From the NCBI RefSeq assembly GCF_900116235.1, contig NZ_FPAA01000001.1, forward strand, positions 62,001 to 126,000: a stretch of 64,000 bases of DNA. The letters run 5' to 3'. A program made the position numbers and the translations under genes. Shown here piece by piece: positions 8,396 to 16,903 of this stretch (position 1 is the first letter of the stretch; the number at the start of each line of letters is the position of its first letter). A model generated the notes under the pieces. It was not told the DNA's origin. It was given only the letters and a program-made list of their open reading frames with translations, and did no database searches. Source of the stretch: Marininema halotolerans. GTDB taxonomy: Bacteria; Bacillota; Bacilli; Thermoactinomycetales; DSM-45169.

Positions 8396-9142
8396 ATGCC
8401 CACTGCATTAATTACCGGTGCATCAGCTGGAATTGGTGAAGCATTTGTTCGTTTGCTCACGGAACAAAAGTTTCACCTTGTGCTTGTTGCACGAAGAGAA
8501 GATCGATTGCAACAAATCGCCTCGGAAATTACCAACCAAGGTGGTTCCGCAGAAATTCTTGTGGCAGACTTAGCTACGACTGAGGGCTTAACCCGTGTAG
8601 AAGATTACATCAAGGCGCATCCGCTGGATCTTTTGATTAACAACGCAGGATTCGGCATATACGGGGCGACAGTCGATACCGACCCAGAAAAGGAAGCAGA
8701 AATGATACGGCTGAATATCCTCGCCCTCACCACCCTTACTCGCGCTGCCCTCCCCGAGATGTTAAAACGAAAGGCGGGTCGCATTCTCCAAGTGGGTTCC
8801 GTCCTCTCCTTCTTCCCGACTCCTTATATGACAGGATATGGGGCGACCAAAGCCTTTGTCCTCCATTACAGCGAAGCACTTCATCGCGAGCTCAAAGGAA
8901 GCGGTGTCACCGTCACGGCGCTGTGTCCTGGAAGTACGGAAAGTGAGTTTGCAGCGGTATCCGGGCTTGAACAGAATCGCCAGATGACAGCAACAGAAGT
9001 GGCACGTCAGGGGCTGCTGGCTAGCGAGCAAGGAAAATCCTTTATCCTTCCCGGTACATCGAACAAACTGCTACCCTTTCTCAATCGCTTATTACCCCGT
9101 AACTGGTTTACAGGCATCGTAGCCCGGTCTCTTCGTAGTTAA
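8396..9142 (+). CDS. Short-chain dehydrogenase/reductase (SDR)
   Basis: 248 residues from ATG 8396, preceded by GGAGGT; an upstream in-frame start at 8354 has no ribosome binding site. Classical SDR motifs are present: the TGASAGIG cofactor loop at residues 7-14, NNAG in the middle and YGATK with catalytic Tyr/Lys. An Arg-Arg pair after the second strand (VARRED) suggests NADP(H) preference. The type resembles YqjQ/DltE-like oxidoreductases; the substrate is unknown. A near-perfect hairpin ends the unit. Confidence 0.85.
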   Translation: MPTALITGASAGIGEAFVRLLTEQKFHLVLVARREDRLQQIASEITNQGGSAEILVADLATTEGLTRVEDYIKAHPLDLLINNAGFGIYGATVDTDPEKEAEMIRLNILALTTLTRAALPEMLKRKAGRILQVGSVLSFFPTPYMTGYGATKAFVLHYSEALHRELKGSGVTVTALCPGSTESEFAAVSGLEQNRQMTATEVARQGLLASEQGKSFILPGTSNKLLPFLNRLLPRNWFTGIVARSLRS

Positions 9143-9163
9143 TCAAATGAATCATCCTCAAGT

Positions 9164-9199
9164 AAACAAGGGAGACACCTTAAGGTGTCTCCCTTGTTT
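9164..9199. terminator. Bidirectional terminator between SDR and cysteine hydrolase genes
   Basis: A perfect inverted repeat with a TTAA centre and a 16-bp stem (AACAAGGGAGACACC arm), flanked by A and T runs; it separates convergent genes. Confidence 0.9.
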
Positions 9200-9223
9200 T
9201 TACGCAGTCATCCCTTACTTCTC

Positions 9224-9769
9224 TTACTTGACTGAAGCACCTTCATTCACAACTTGATCCGTTGCAATCACTTTGGAGAAAGTGGCTAAATACTCCGTCG
9301 CATGGGCATGATGAGATTCCTCATCAAACTTGTCTGTCCGTTTTGCACGGGATGCATCGTGGATAAAGACCATTTCATATCCTTTGTGATACCCTTCAAT
9401 GATGGTCGACAGACAGCACATGGTCGAACCGTAACCTACAATATGAATGCGGTAATCTTTTAGCTCTGACAAACGTTGTTCAAATTCAGGTGATGAGAAG
9501 CATGAAAAATTACCTTTATGGATTTCTTGTTCCTCTGTTAACGGTTCAAAGCCAGGAACAAACGCTGCGAATTCCGTGTCCTTTGCAAAAATATTGCCCT
9601 CTTGCAGATGGCGAACATGAATGATCTCCCAACCATCCTGCCGCGCTTTAGCCAGGACCTTTTGGATATTATTTAAGGAAGGTTCAATCCCTTGTAGATA
9701 AAATGGACGACCTTCTGTCACATATTCACGCTGCACATCAATAACCACCAATGCATTTTTCTTTGTCAT
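9224..9769 (-). CDS. Isochorismatase-fold cysteine hydrolase
   Basis: 181 residues. The family triad is readable: Asp in VVIDVQREY (near residue 11), Lys in IHKGNFSCF and the nucleophile in GSTMCCLST. A metal-binding DxH motif of nicotinamidases was not found, so it is unlikely to be a true PncA; N-carbamoyl amidase-like or generic amide hydrolysis fits better. It is last in a three-gene operon, 12 bases after the M20 peptidase gene, with AGGAG ahead of its ATG. Its cytosolic location contrasts with the secreted M20 protein before it. Confidence 0.82.
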   Translation of the reverse strand: MTKKNALVVIDVQREYVTEGRPFYLQGIEPSLNNIQKVLAKARQDGWEIIHVRHLQEGNIFAKDTEFAAFVPGFEPLTEEQEIHKGNFSCFSSPEFEQRLSELKDYRIHIVGYGSTMCCLSTIIEGYHKGYEMVFIHDASRAKRTDKFDEESHHAHATEYLATFSKVIATDQVVNEGASVK

Positions 9770-9781
9770 GGGAAATCACTC

Positions 9782-11035
9782 CTATTTGTTCAGTGCTTTT
9801 TTAAGTAACGCGAGATTTAGCTTCAAACGTTTCTCATAATTGGCCGCTTCCATATACTCATGATCGGTATGCATTCCGCCCCCATAGGGACCGAGTCCAA
9901 CGAGAAGTTTCAAACCACTTGGAGCCAAGTGGTTAGCATCACTGCCATAACCCACCGGTGTCCCCGTAACGGATTGACCCAACTCTCCCCCAGCTTCTTG
10001 AGCAAGTTTGAATAAATCCGCCGTAGAAGATTCTGTCATCGGAGGCAATTCCGCTAATTGCTTTAATTCCGACTGAGTACCCTGCTTCAATGATTGGTTG
10101 TAAATCGTGCTATGCTTCGTGATTTTTTGAATACGCTTCATTCCTCTTTGGAGATCCTTCTCTCCAAAGAAGCGGATATCCATTTTAATCGTCGCATTTT
10201 CACAAACGACATTGGGTTTTGTCCCCCCTTGGATCACACCTGGGTTAACAAAGGGGCCTTTTTTGTAATTTGTAATGCGAGCCAATTTTGTGGTTTTGTA
10301 CGCAGCTTCTGTACATGCGTCAATTCCATTTTGCGGTTCAAGTCCGGCATGAGATGCTTTTCCATGTACATCCAATTGAAGCCAACGCACGCCCATATGG
10401 GCGGTAACTAAGGAACCATCCGGAAGACCTGGTTCGAACACCAATCCATATTTCAAATCCTTTGTAAGGTCCTTCAAAACCGCATTAGTCCCTACAGAAC
10501 CCGTCTCTTCATCATCATTGATAATGACACGAATTTTTTCTGCCAGCTCAGGGTGGGTACGATTTAGCTCATCCACGATGTTGAGCATCATGACAATCCC
10601 CCCCTTCATATCAATCACACCTGGACCGGATAATCGATCCCCGTCCACGGTCAATTGATTAAAGGATGAGTCCTTCGGAAAAACCGTATCCAAATGGCCC
10701 AGAAGCGCTAATTCCGGCTTCGCCCCTTCCTTTTGGAAAGAGACAACTTTCCGCCCTTGTGTACCTTCAGTAAGAGTGGGCTTAAATCCCAGTTTATCAA
10801 ATTCTTGAATCAATAGCTCGCGGTTTTTTTCAACACCCGCTGGATTATCCGTGGATGAATTTTCATTGACCAGCTTTTGCAGGACATCCACCCATCGTGC
10901 GTCCATCCCATTCACAGAAGGAGTCGTTTGTTCTTCTGCCTCAGTACGAATCCCACCCACAAGAAACAATCCGAGTACCAACGCTACACACAAACTCCAT
11001 TTTAATTGGATGTGCCATTTCTTTATTCGATGCAT
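9782..11035 (-). CDS. Secreted M20-family zinc peptidase (carboxypeptidase G2-like)
   Basis: 417 residues from ATG 11035, spaced correctly from AAGGAG; a GTG at 11044 abuts the ribosome binding site. The N-terminus is a signal peptide (basic start, hydrophobic about residues 12-28, likely cleavage near TEA). Zinc ligands of the M20 family are visible: GHLDTVF (His), GVIDMKGG (bridging Asp), NDDEETGS (catalytic and metal Glu), VFEPG and GMHTDHEY (last His). The lid/dimer domain lies between, with HASHAG-like GKASHAGLEP. Family members remove C-terminal Glu or other amino acids; the exact substrate is unknown. It sits 15 bases after the fusion gene, in the same operon. Confidence 0.87.
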   Translation of the reverse strand: MHRIKKWHIQLKWSLCVALVLGLFLVGGIRTEAEEQTTPSVNGMDARWVDVLQKLVNENSSTDNPAGVEKNRELLIQEFDKLGFKPTLTEGTQGRKVVSFQKEGAKPELALLGHLDTVFPKDSSFNQLTVDGDRLSGPGVIDMKGGIVMMLNIVDELNRTHPELAEKIRVIINDDEETGSVGTNAVLKDLTKDLKYGLVFEPGLPDGSLVTAHMGVRWLQLDVHGKASHAGLEPQNGIDACTEAAYKTTKLARITNYKKGPFVNPGVIQGGTKPNVVCENATIKMDIRFFGEKDLQRGMKRIQKITKHSTIYNQSLKQGTQSELKQLAELPPMTESSTADLFKLAQEAGGELGQSVTGTPVGYGSDANHLAPSGLKLLVGLGPYGGGMHTDHEYMEAANYEKRLKLNLALLKKALNK

Positions 11036-11050
11036 AGAACCCACTCCTTC

Positions 11051-13033
11051 TTATCGAGTTACTAGTTCTTTTTCCTTCTCAGACTCTTCATGTGCCTTCG
11101 TGTTCAAGGATTCGATACGTACCAAGGATTCTTCCATCGGCCCTTCTTCTTCCATACTTCCTTCCGGACGATTAAGGCGAAGGGGTTCTTTTCCAACCCA
11201 TTCCTCGGTTTCTGTACTGGATGCAAACCCTTGCCCACCCGCGACCATTTCAATATAGCCATGATCAGAAAAGTTAAAGGTATCGCCTACCCGCTTAAAG
11301 CCATACTGCTGATAAAATTCCTCAAGCCTTGTCTGTGCATGAAGATAGAAACGGCGATATCCTTTCTTTTCAGCAAATTCCATCATGAATTGGATGAGCT
11401 GATGACCATACCCTTTTCCGCGATACTCTTCACGAATTCCCAGTCGCTCAAATTTTACAAAGCCACCGAAGTAACGAATTCGTGCGGTAAGAACCGGTTC
11501 TTCACCGACAGTACCTAGGATTTGTGTCGCTGAACTATCGTTGCGATCAAACTCTTCGCGGTAAGGACATTGCTGCCCGTGCATATACACAATTCCCCTT
11601 ACCAAGAAGGTCTTCATCCGATCATCTTCCGTTTCTACAACCCGAATACTTAATTTCTCTGAATCTTCATTGGACATCAACGATGAAGCCTGCGTTGCTT
11701 CCTCACGGGTCGATGCCGTTTCTTCAAAGGTAAGCGGATGATCTTCCTGCTCAATCTCTGGGGTGGGTGTAACTTCTTCAAGCATTCCATCCTGAATATC
11801 GTAGAGGGATCCATTGATGCGAACGGACTCTTCCTCTGCAGCAAATGCTGCCAACAAACGTTCCACGGCCTGGGAAGCCATCCCCTTTGCACCATCTCGA
11901 ATCGCAGTGGCAGAGACGCCATCAACCCGACGGATAGCAAACGGAGTAATCCAGCCCGACTCATCATAAATCCGCCGTACCCACATACCACCAAGGTCAC
12001 TTCCATGAATTCCATGGATGCGTTTCCCAGGATAGCGACGTCGAACTTCTTTTAAGATTCCATAGAAGCCACTCTTTTCATAAGCTTCTGGTAATGATAA
12101 CACGTCAACACCATCGGACATCCCTGTCTCAGCGATCGCCCATTCCATCATTTTCTTCCGGGTATCAAACTCATAAAAACGATGTCCAGTCGGAAAATAA
12201 CGCACATGAACATCCGCTTTATCGGTGGTTTCATAAATCCGCATTCCTCGTTCCCTACGAGCAAGAATCATCTCACCGTTACGTAAGGCATCCGCATGCA
12301 ACTTTGGAATCACTGTGGAATGAATAATGACCTTTTCTAATCCTCGTTCTTCAATCGCCCGTTGGACGATTGCCAAATGTGTGTTATGTATCGGATTAAA
12401 CGTCCCAAAGAATACACCAATTCCACCCTTACGGGGAAAGAGACCCCGCCAGTCGGAAGCCATACCAATACCGAAGACGACCACGCCAAAAACAATACCC
12501 ACTACAATAAACGCCGGGCGTGTCCATCCCAACCCTGCCGCTGCCGCTGCGGTAATCAAAATGTTGATCGATAATCCAGCCGCCACGTTTCGATTGGTTT
12601 CTCCAATTTCTCGGTTTGCTAGTGCAATCGCCAGATACTGAATTCCTTGAGAGGCCGCAGTGGTCAACATCGCGATTCCCCAGACACCACCCAGTGCCCC
12701 AGCATCTTCCGATCGGACCACGCCAGTAGCCAAAAAGGTGAAGAAGACGCTAAGGTTAAAAATCAACTGAATGATAAATCGTCCAATTCTCCCCGGTGTA
12801 ACTAACGCGGTTTTAAATGCAAACCATTCATCGACCCGATTACTGATTTTAGAGTAATAGGGGAGGCAAAAACCGATAAAAAGTGATACCCCCAAAAGAC
12901 CCGGATTTAGCCAGGCATCACCTGCAAAGGCATAAGCCAAATACATCAGAACAGCTGACAAGTATCCCATCCATGTGGAAGGGCTTGTTACATGGGAGTA
13001 AATCGATTTCCAAACGGGTTTACTCTCTTTCAT
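11051..13033 (-). CDS. Three-part fusion: membrane domain, NadD-like nucleotidyltransferase, GNAT acetyltransferase
   Basis: 660 residues. Residues 20-195 hold about six hydrophobic helices. Residues 205-390 carry a nucleotidyltransferase fold with GTFNPIHNTH (210-219), a variant of the GxFxPxHxGH motif in which the Gly is Thr, and VSATAIR (373-379), matching the SSTxIR loop of NadD/CoaD enzymes. An acidic, Ser/Thr/Glu-rich linker (about 400-465) leads to a GNAT domain with acetyl-CoA loop REEYRGKGYGHQLI (534-547) and a conserved FYQQYGFKRVG end, then a polar tail. The parts suggest a membrane-bound enzyme that adenylylates or cytidylylates a small substrate and acetylates something. It heads the operon with the M20 peptidase and amide hydrolase. 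No known single product was recognised. Confidence 0.8.
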   Translation of the reverse strand: MKESKPVWKSIYSHVTSPSTWMGYLSAVLMYLAYAFAGDAWLNPGLLGVSLFIGFCLPYYSKISNRVDEWFAFKTALVTPGRIGRFIIQLIFNLSVFFTFLATGVVRSEDAGALGGVWGIAMLTTAASQGIQYLAIALANREIGETNRNVAAGLSINILITAAAAAGLGWTRPAFIVVGIVFGVVVFGIGMASDWRGLFPRKGGIGVFFGTFNPIHNTHLAIVQRAIEERGLEKVIIHSTVIPKLHADALRNGEMILARRERGMRIYETTDKADVHVRYFPTGHRFYEFDTRKKMMEWAIAETGMSDGVDVLSLPEAYEKSGFYGILKEVRRRYPGKRIHGIHGSDLGGMWVRRIYDESGWITPFAIRRVDGVSATAIRDGAKGMASQAVERLLAAFAAEEESVRINGSLYDIQDGMLEEVTPTPEIEQEDHPLTFEETASTREEATQASSLMSNEDSEKLSIRVVETEDDRMKTFLVRGIVYMHGQQCPYREEFDRNDSSATQILGTVGEEPVLTARIRYFGGFVKFERLGIREEYRGKGYGHQLIQFMMEFAEKKGYRRFYLHAQTRLEEFYQQYGFKRVGDTFNFSDHGYIEMVAGGQGFASSTETEEWVGKEPLRLNRPEGSMEEEGPMEESLVRIESLNTKAHEESEKEKELVTR

Positions 13034-13346
13034 ACTTTTTTTCGTTCCCCTCTGTAATGAGATCCCTGCATGTTACAAAGTCAACCTCCTTGAAAACTCA
13101 CCATCAATTACCAGTAAGCGAATCCTATTATAACTTGACAGGCTTGTCGAATATTAGCGAAAGTTGCTTATTTTAAAATTTTTTCATTGATTAAATACAT
13201 ATTTTTCCACATGTTATGCATGAACTTATCGAATTATTGCATAATTAACTTTTCTTTCAGCATAAATTTTGCCCTCAATCAGACGAGGGCGTTGTCATAT
13301 AGGAATATATGTTTTGTGAGAAAATCGACAAAGAAATCATCCAATC
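13034..13346. other. Intergenic region upstream of the fusion gene
   Basis: On the minus strand a perfect TATAAT (13127-13132) lies about 95 bases before the fusion start, next to an imperfect GACA-N4-TGTC inverted repeat, a plausible promoter/operator for the operon. A short GC stem (13271-13276 with 13285-13290) lies near the end of the cyclase gene but has no T tract. No gene seen. Confidence 0.4.
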
Positions 13347-14006
13347 CTATTGAATGAGCCCTCTCTCCTCCACTATTAATGAAGGTTGATCGTGAAGGGC
13401 TTCCGCTCGGAAAGAATAAAGCTCCCCATTTACTGCAAAAGAAGGACGTCCCGTCTCCTCGGAAACGACAATGGATAGCGCATCACATTGTTCCGTAATA
13501 CCAATCGCAGCACGATGACGTGTCCCTAATTTTCTTCCTTCAATCGAACGGTTCGTCAAAGGAAGAACATGCGCTGCAGAGACAATCTGATCCCCAACAA
13601 TGAGCACCGCCCCATCATGCAATGGGCTCCCAGGATAAAAGATCGATTCCATAAGACTATCCGTAAAGGACGCCCCAACAGGCACTCCATGTTGCAACCA
13701 AGGATGTGGGTCCTCATTTCTTCGCACAACAATGAGCGCCCCATGCCGCCGAACTGAAAGGTGTTCAATGCTCTTAGCTAATTCAACATATAGGTCGGTG
13801 TAGGGAGCCAGATAGCAACGAAGATAAAAAGAAGCAGCAACCGATTCGATGTGTGTAAACCGCTCACGTATCTCAGAGAACTCCTTTAACAAACATCCTT
13901 GATCGACATGTATCGCCTGTGCAATACCATTGATCTGCACAGAAATACCGGCTAAACTCTCTTTAATTTTTTCTTTCAGTGGGGAAAAATCACAGTTGTT
14001 ATCCAT
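13347..14006 (-). CDS. cdaS: Diadenylate cyclase, CdaS type (c-di-AMP synthesis)
   Basis: 219 residues from ATG 14006 (a TTG codon lies just before it). The DAC domain signatures are present: SPLHDGAVLIV with the DGA metal/catalytic motif and TRHRAAIG with the RHR motif, plus HGALIVV at the start of the domain. The N-terminal ~75 residues form predicted helices without membrane segments, as in the sporulation-specific soluble cyclase CdaS of Bacillus, where they restrain activity; CdaA would have three N-terminal transmembrane helices and DisA a C-terminal DNA-binding part, both absent. It makes c-di-AMP from two ATP. Monocistronic. Confidence 0.88.
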   Translation of the reverse strand: MDNNCDFSPLKEKIKESLAGISVQINGIAQAIHVDQGCLLKEFSEIRERFTHIESVAASFYLRCYLAPYTDLYVELAKSIEHLSVRRHGALIVVRRNEDPHPWLQHGVPVGASFTDSLMESIFYPGSPLHDGAVLIVGDQIVSAAHVLPLTNRSIEGRKLGTRHRAAIGITEQCDALSIVVSEETGRPSFAVNGELYSFRAEALHDQPSLIVEERGLIQ

Positions 14007-14198
14007 CAATCATGTCCACCCCGCATCACAGCTTTCTTATCCGATAGTCTATCCGAAATCGACCCCATTCATCATATCATCCATCCAATCAACCAGGCGG
14101 ATCTTTACAGGGTTTTTACAATATGAATAGAGAAATTATGCTTAATTTTTAATGTATCGGGTATGTAATATATGTAAACAAACAAGGAGAGGATTTTC

Positions 14199-14567
14199 AT
14201 GAACAAAAGAAAGAAAATCTCCCCACTTGTCGGTTTACTTATTTATTATTCAATAAGCGTTTTTACTTTTTTTATTGGGAAGTCCTTTCTCATTTACCAT
14301 TACCATTTGAATACCCTCTATGCAGAGGTCCAAGGGACTAAAGTTCTCGCTAACTGGGTATCTGCCTATGCGATTGTCTTTTTACTTCCCATAGCTGCTT
14401 TCATCATCATGAAGGGCGATCAACTATTGCGCAAAAAATTAAACGCACCCAAAAAGATTGCCCACTTATTAGTCAGCATTGGGGTTGTTCCTGTCGTTCT
14501 TGCCTTCTCTCTCTTCTTTTTCTGGGAATTTCTTTTGAGCTTTTACATGCTAAATACCAATCCGTGA
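14199..14567 (+). CDS. Small membrane protein, three predicted helices, unknown function
   Basis: 122 residues beginning with a basic MNKRKK stretch. Hydrophobic segments lie at about residues 10-33, 53-73 and 92-116, with positive loops. No conserved motif recognised. AAGGAGAGG seven bases before the ATG is a strong ribosome binding site and a clean terminator follows, so it is a real monocistronic gene. It is divergent from cdaS, with a shared 190-base upstream region. Confidence 0.7.
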   Translation: MNKRKKISPLVGLLIYYSISVFTFFIGKSFLIYHYHLNTLYAEVQGTKVLANWVSAYAIVFLLPIAAFIIMKGDQLLRKKLNAPKKIAHLLVSIGVVPVVLAFSLFFFWEFLLSFYMLNTNP

Positions 14568-14574
14568 ATCCCAC

Positions 14575-14607
14575 AAAAAACAAGGGTCATTTCCTGACCC
14601 TTGTTTT
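14575..14607 (+). terminator. Rho-independent terminator of the small membrane gene
   Basis: CAAGGGTCA (14581-14589) pairs with TGACCCTTG (14595-14603), preceded by A6 and followed by T5. Confidence 0.85.
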
Positions 14608-14645
14608 TAATATCCAATATTGCTTACGTATACTTTCCATGTCTT

Positions 14646-14759
14646 CTATGGAGCACTAAAACTGGACATGACCCAATTAAATGCTAGAATCGAAGCTACC
14701 ATAGTAAAAATAAAAATCCCAAATATAACTAAGGCGATAATTATTACTTTTTTCAACAT
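14646..14759 (-). CDS. 37-residue hydrophobic peptide candidate
   Basis: A short frame starting MLKKVIIIALVIFGIF and ending in SFSAP: a two-lysine start, then one transmembrane segment of about 25 residues, then a short polar tail. AGGGG lies about 11 bases before the ATG. It occupies the gap between two unrelated genes and explains an otherwise empty 330-base stretch. The composition looks like the small membrane peptides common in spore formers, but there is no homology evidence. Confidence 0.45.
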   Translation of the reverse strand: MLKKVIIIALVIFGIFIFTMVASILAFNWVMSSFSAP

Positions 14760-14899
14760 AGTCGTTGTTTCCCCTCATCGGATCGATTGTCCATTCATTA
14801 ACTTTTATTTTTTATTTCAGGCGTGTTTCAAAAGGACAGCCACCTAAGAAACGCTAGAGAATTGCTTTTCGCCAGTGCAAACACTGATTTAGAACGCCT

Positions 14900-16015
14900 T
14901 TACTCCTCGGTTAATGAGTAAACAATCCTTCCTGTATCGGGTTCTACCTGAATTTCATAAGGAATTCTCATCTGTTCCCAACCCTGAGTCACTTTGCACG
15001 CAAGTTCTTTAAACCAAGCTTGATCTAAATAACGACGATCCGTGATGGTATGTACCGAATCATCTTCGAGCACCACTTGGATCAAGGTATTCCAGGTGAG
15101 TGCCACCACCTGACGATAGGGTACAACCCACCCCTTCGCTCCCATACAAATTAAATTCTCCGCGTTTAATTGGAGTTCTTCACATTGTACATCTCGTACC
15201 CATCGTAGTCCATCCTGTAACGAAGTGAGCCCTGCAAGTTTTGCAGCTGCTAACATGTCTTTCTTCTTGTCCTCACGATAGGGAAAGTTGTATACCATTT
15301 CTTCGGTCTCCAGGTGAATCTCTTCCTCTTCTTTATTGAAGTGAATATAAATAATGGTTTGGAAAGGAACATGAATCGGTTGTTGTCGCCAATTGCGAAT
15401 CATTACTTCCGTTGTTGAAATTTCCACTTCCCGCCACCAAATTCGCATGGTCACCCATAAAAATGATGCGAATACAATGAGGGCAAATATTGCAGCACCT
15501 AGGTCGAGTAATCGTTCTTTAAACCCATAGCCAGAGTATTTGGGGTTCTTAAACGCAAGGATCAACTGCTTCTCTTGCACAACCCACACATCCACCGCTT
15601 CATTATGACGAATACTGGTGAGTAGTCGCTCCTCCTCATAGGGAAAATACGGAATTTGATAACGGGTGTTTTGAGTCAGGATATGATCTTCCACCACACC
15701 AATGGGATGAATGGTCCTCTCTTCCACCCGACCGTAGTCTTTTCTCGCATCATCGGTCCCTATCCAGCAAGCCACCGTGAGTAGCAAGAGCGAAAAGAAT
15801 AAATACAAAAGTGGATGCTTCTTTCCCCAATGAACTCTCCATACCACCAAGGCGACTACTGGGAGAATCGGAAAAAAATACGATTCACCCAACCAAAATA
15901 GATAAAACTGACTGGAATCCCGCCATCCTTGATAGAGGGCTATATAGATCAGAGCGATGATACAAGGGACACTTAAATATACAGCAAGATAACGCCCCAT
16001 CCATCGTTGCAGCAA
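14900..16015 (-). CDS. Membrane protein of unknown function, four N-terminal helices plus soluble domains
   Basis: About 371 residues. Hydrophobic helices lie near residues 10-30, 42-60, 70-85 and 170-195; the region between the third and fourth helix is soluble and the C-terminal ~170 residues form a soluble domain resembling the bacterial PH-like domains of membrane proteins (alternating charged beta strands such as EIHLETEEMVYNF). No catalytic motif recognised. GGAGGTGA abuts a GTG at 16024, so the TTG at 16015, eight bases away, is the likelier start. Single gene, divergent from the merR promoter. Confidence 0.7.
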   Translation of the reverse strand: MLQRWMGRYLAVYLSVPCIIALIYIALYQGWRDSSQFYLFWLGESYFFPILPVVALVVWRVHWGKKHPLLYLFFSLLLLTVACWIGTDDARKDYGRVEERTIHPIGVVEDHILTQNTRYQIPYFPYEEERLLTSIRHNEAVDVWVVQEKQLILAFKNPKYSGYGFKERLLDLGAAIFALIVFASFLWVTMRIWWREVEISTTEVMIRNWRQQPIHVPFQTIIYIHFNKEEEEIHLETEEMVYNFPYREDKKKDMLAAAKLAGLTSLQDGLRWVRDVQCEELQLNAENLICMGAKGWVVPYRQVVALTWNTLIQVVLEDDSVHTITDRRYLDQAWFKELACKVTQGWEQMRIPYEIQVEPDTGRIVYSLTEE

Positions 16016-16111
16016 GCGCCTCACCTCCAGCGGTTACTACCATTCAGCTTGTTTCTATATCTTATTTAATTTCTGAATATTTATCAATATTTTTAACTCC
16101 ATCCTTACCTA

Positions 16112-16143
16112 TTGACCTTGACACCCATGTCAAGGATTATAAT
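16112..16143 (+). promoter_or_regulatory. MerR-type promoter and operator
   Basis: -35 TTGACC (16112-16117) and a perfect -10 TATAAT (16138-16143) are separated by 20 bp, the long spacer typical of MerR-activated promoters. The spacer region holds a perfect dyad, CCTTGACA-N4-TGTCAAGG (16116-16135). Predicted: the MerR protein binds here and autoregulates its own operon. Confidence 0.8.
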
Positions 16144-16175
16144 CGTATTACTCCTGTTAAAGGAGGTGCAAAACC

Positions 16176-16559
16176 ATACGGATCGGAGAGCTCGCCCAAT
16201 TATCTGGTATTAGTCCACGGTCTTTACGCTATTACGAAAAGAAGAACCTACTTCATCCCCTACGCACACACAATGGTTATCGGGAATATCCTTCTTCCGC
16301 ATTGGAGCAGGTTAAAACCATTCAGCTCTATTTAAACCTTGGTTTTACCACTGAACAAATTGCCAGTTTCCTAACCTGTGTCTTGAAAAACAAAGAGGCA
16401 TTCTGTCAAGAAATTCTCCCTTATTATGAGGAGAAACTCGAGGAAATTGATAAGCAAATTTCTCTACTCTTAATGATTAAATCCAATGTCGAAGAACGTG
16501 TGCAGTCCATTCAACAGGAAAGAAAAACCGCTTTTCCACCGTGTTCACCCCAATCCTAA
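16176..16559 (+). CDS. MerR-family regulator with an apparent ATA start codon
   Basis: 127 residues if read from ATA 16176. The first codons give the classic opening RIGELAQLSGISPRSLRYYE (winged HTH), followed by NGYREY and a C-terminal coiled coil (LEEIDKQISLLLMIK). AGGAGGT (16161-16167) is eight bases ahead of the ATA; the frame has a stop at 16158-16160, and there is no ATG, GTG or TTG until 16302, which would delete the DNA-binding domain. So either ATA (or ATC 16182) is the start or ATG has mutated to ATA. Three cysteines in the C-terminal half (TCVLKN, FCQEI, PPCSP) and the thioredoxin partner suggest redox or electrophile sensing; that part is inference. Confidence 0.82.
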   Translation: MRIGELAQLSGISPRSLRYYEKKNLLHPLRTHNGYREYPSSALEQVKTIQLYLNLGFTTEQIASFLTCVLKNKEAFCQEILPYYEEKLEEIDKQISLLLMIKSNVEERVQSIQQERKTAFPPCSPQS

Positions 16560-16573
16560 AGGAGATGAGTGCT

Positions 16574-16894
16574 GTGTCTGTTCTCTCGGTTACGGATCAA
16601 TCGATTCATCGTATTTTATCAGAAAACCAAAGGGTGTTAGTTGATTTTTGGAATCCCTACTGTGCCCCTTGTAAAATTGCGGCTAATGTCATGGAGGACC
16701 TGAGTCAAACGATGGGGAATCACGTCATATTTACAAAAATGCAAGTGGATCAAAATCCTGCATTCCCTTCTCAGCTACAAATAAGGGCTGTCCCCTCCTT
16801 CGTTATTTTTGAGAAGGGACAGCCCATTGATCAGATGGTTGGGTTTCGTTCCAAAGATGAGTTAGTTCGCTTTATCCGTCGTGCCATTGCCTAG
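16574..16894 (+). CDS. Thioredoxin-family protein with a CAPC active site
   Basis: 106 residues from GTG 16574 (nine bases after AAAGGAG; earlier in-frame starts are too close to it). Thioredoxin fold: VLVDFWNPYCAPCK with CxxC as CAPC in place of the usual WCGPC, then the QVDQNP strand and the cis-proline RAVPSF. The first-position Trp of the motif is Tyr, so the redox potential may differ from housekeeping TrxA. It lies directly downstream of the MerR gene under the same promoter, so it is probably induced by the MerR signal. Confidence 0.85.
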   Translation: MSVLSVTDQSIHRILSENQRVLVDFWNPYCAPCKIAANVMEDLSQTMGNHVIFTKMQVDQNPAFPSQLQIRAVPSFVIFEKGQPIDQMVGFRSKDELVRFIRRAIA

Positions 16895-16903
16895 CTTCAT
16901 CCA

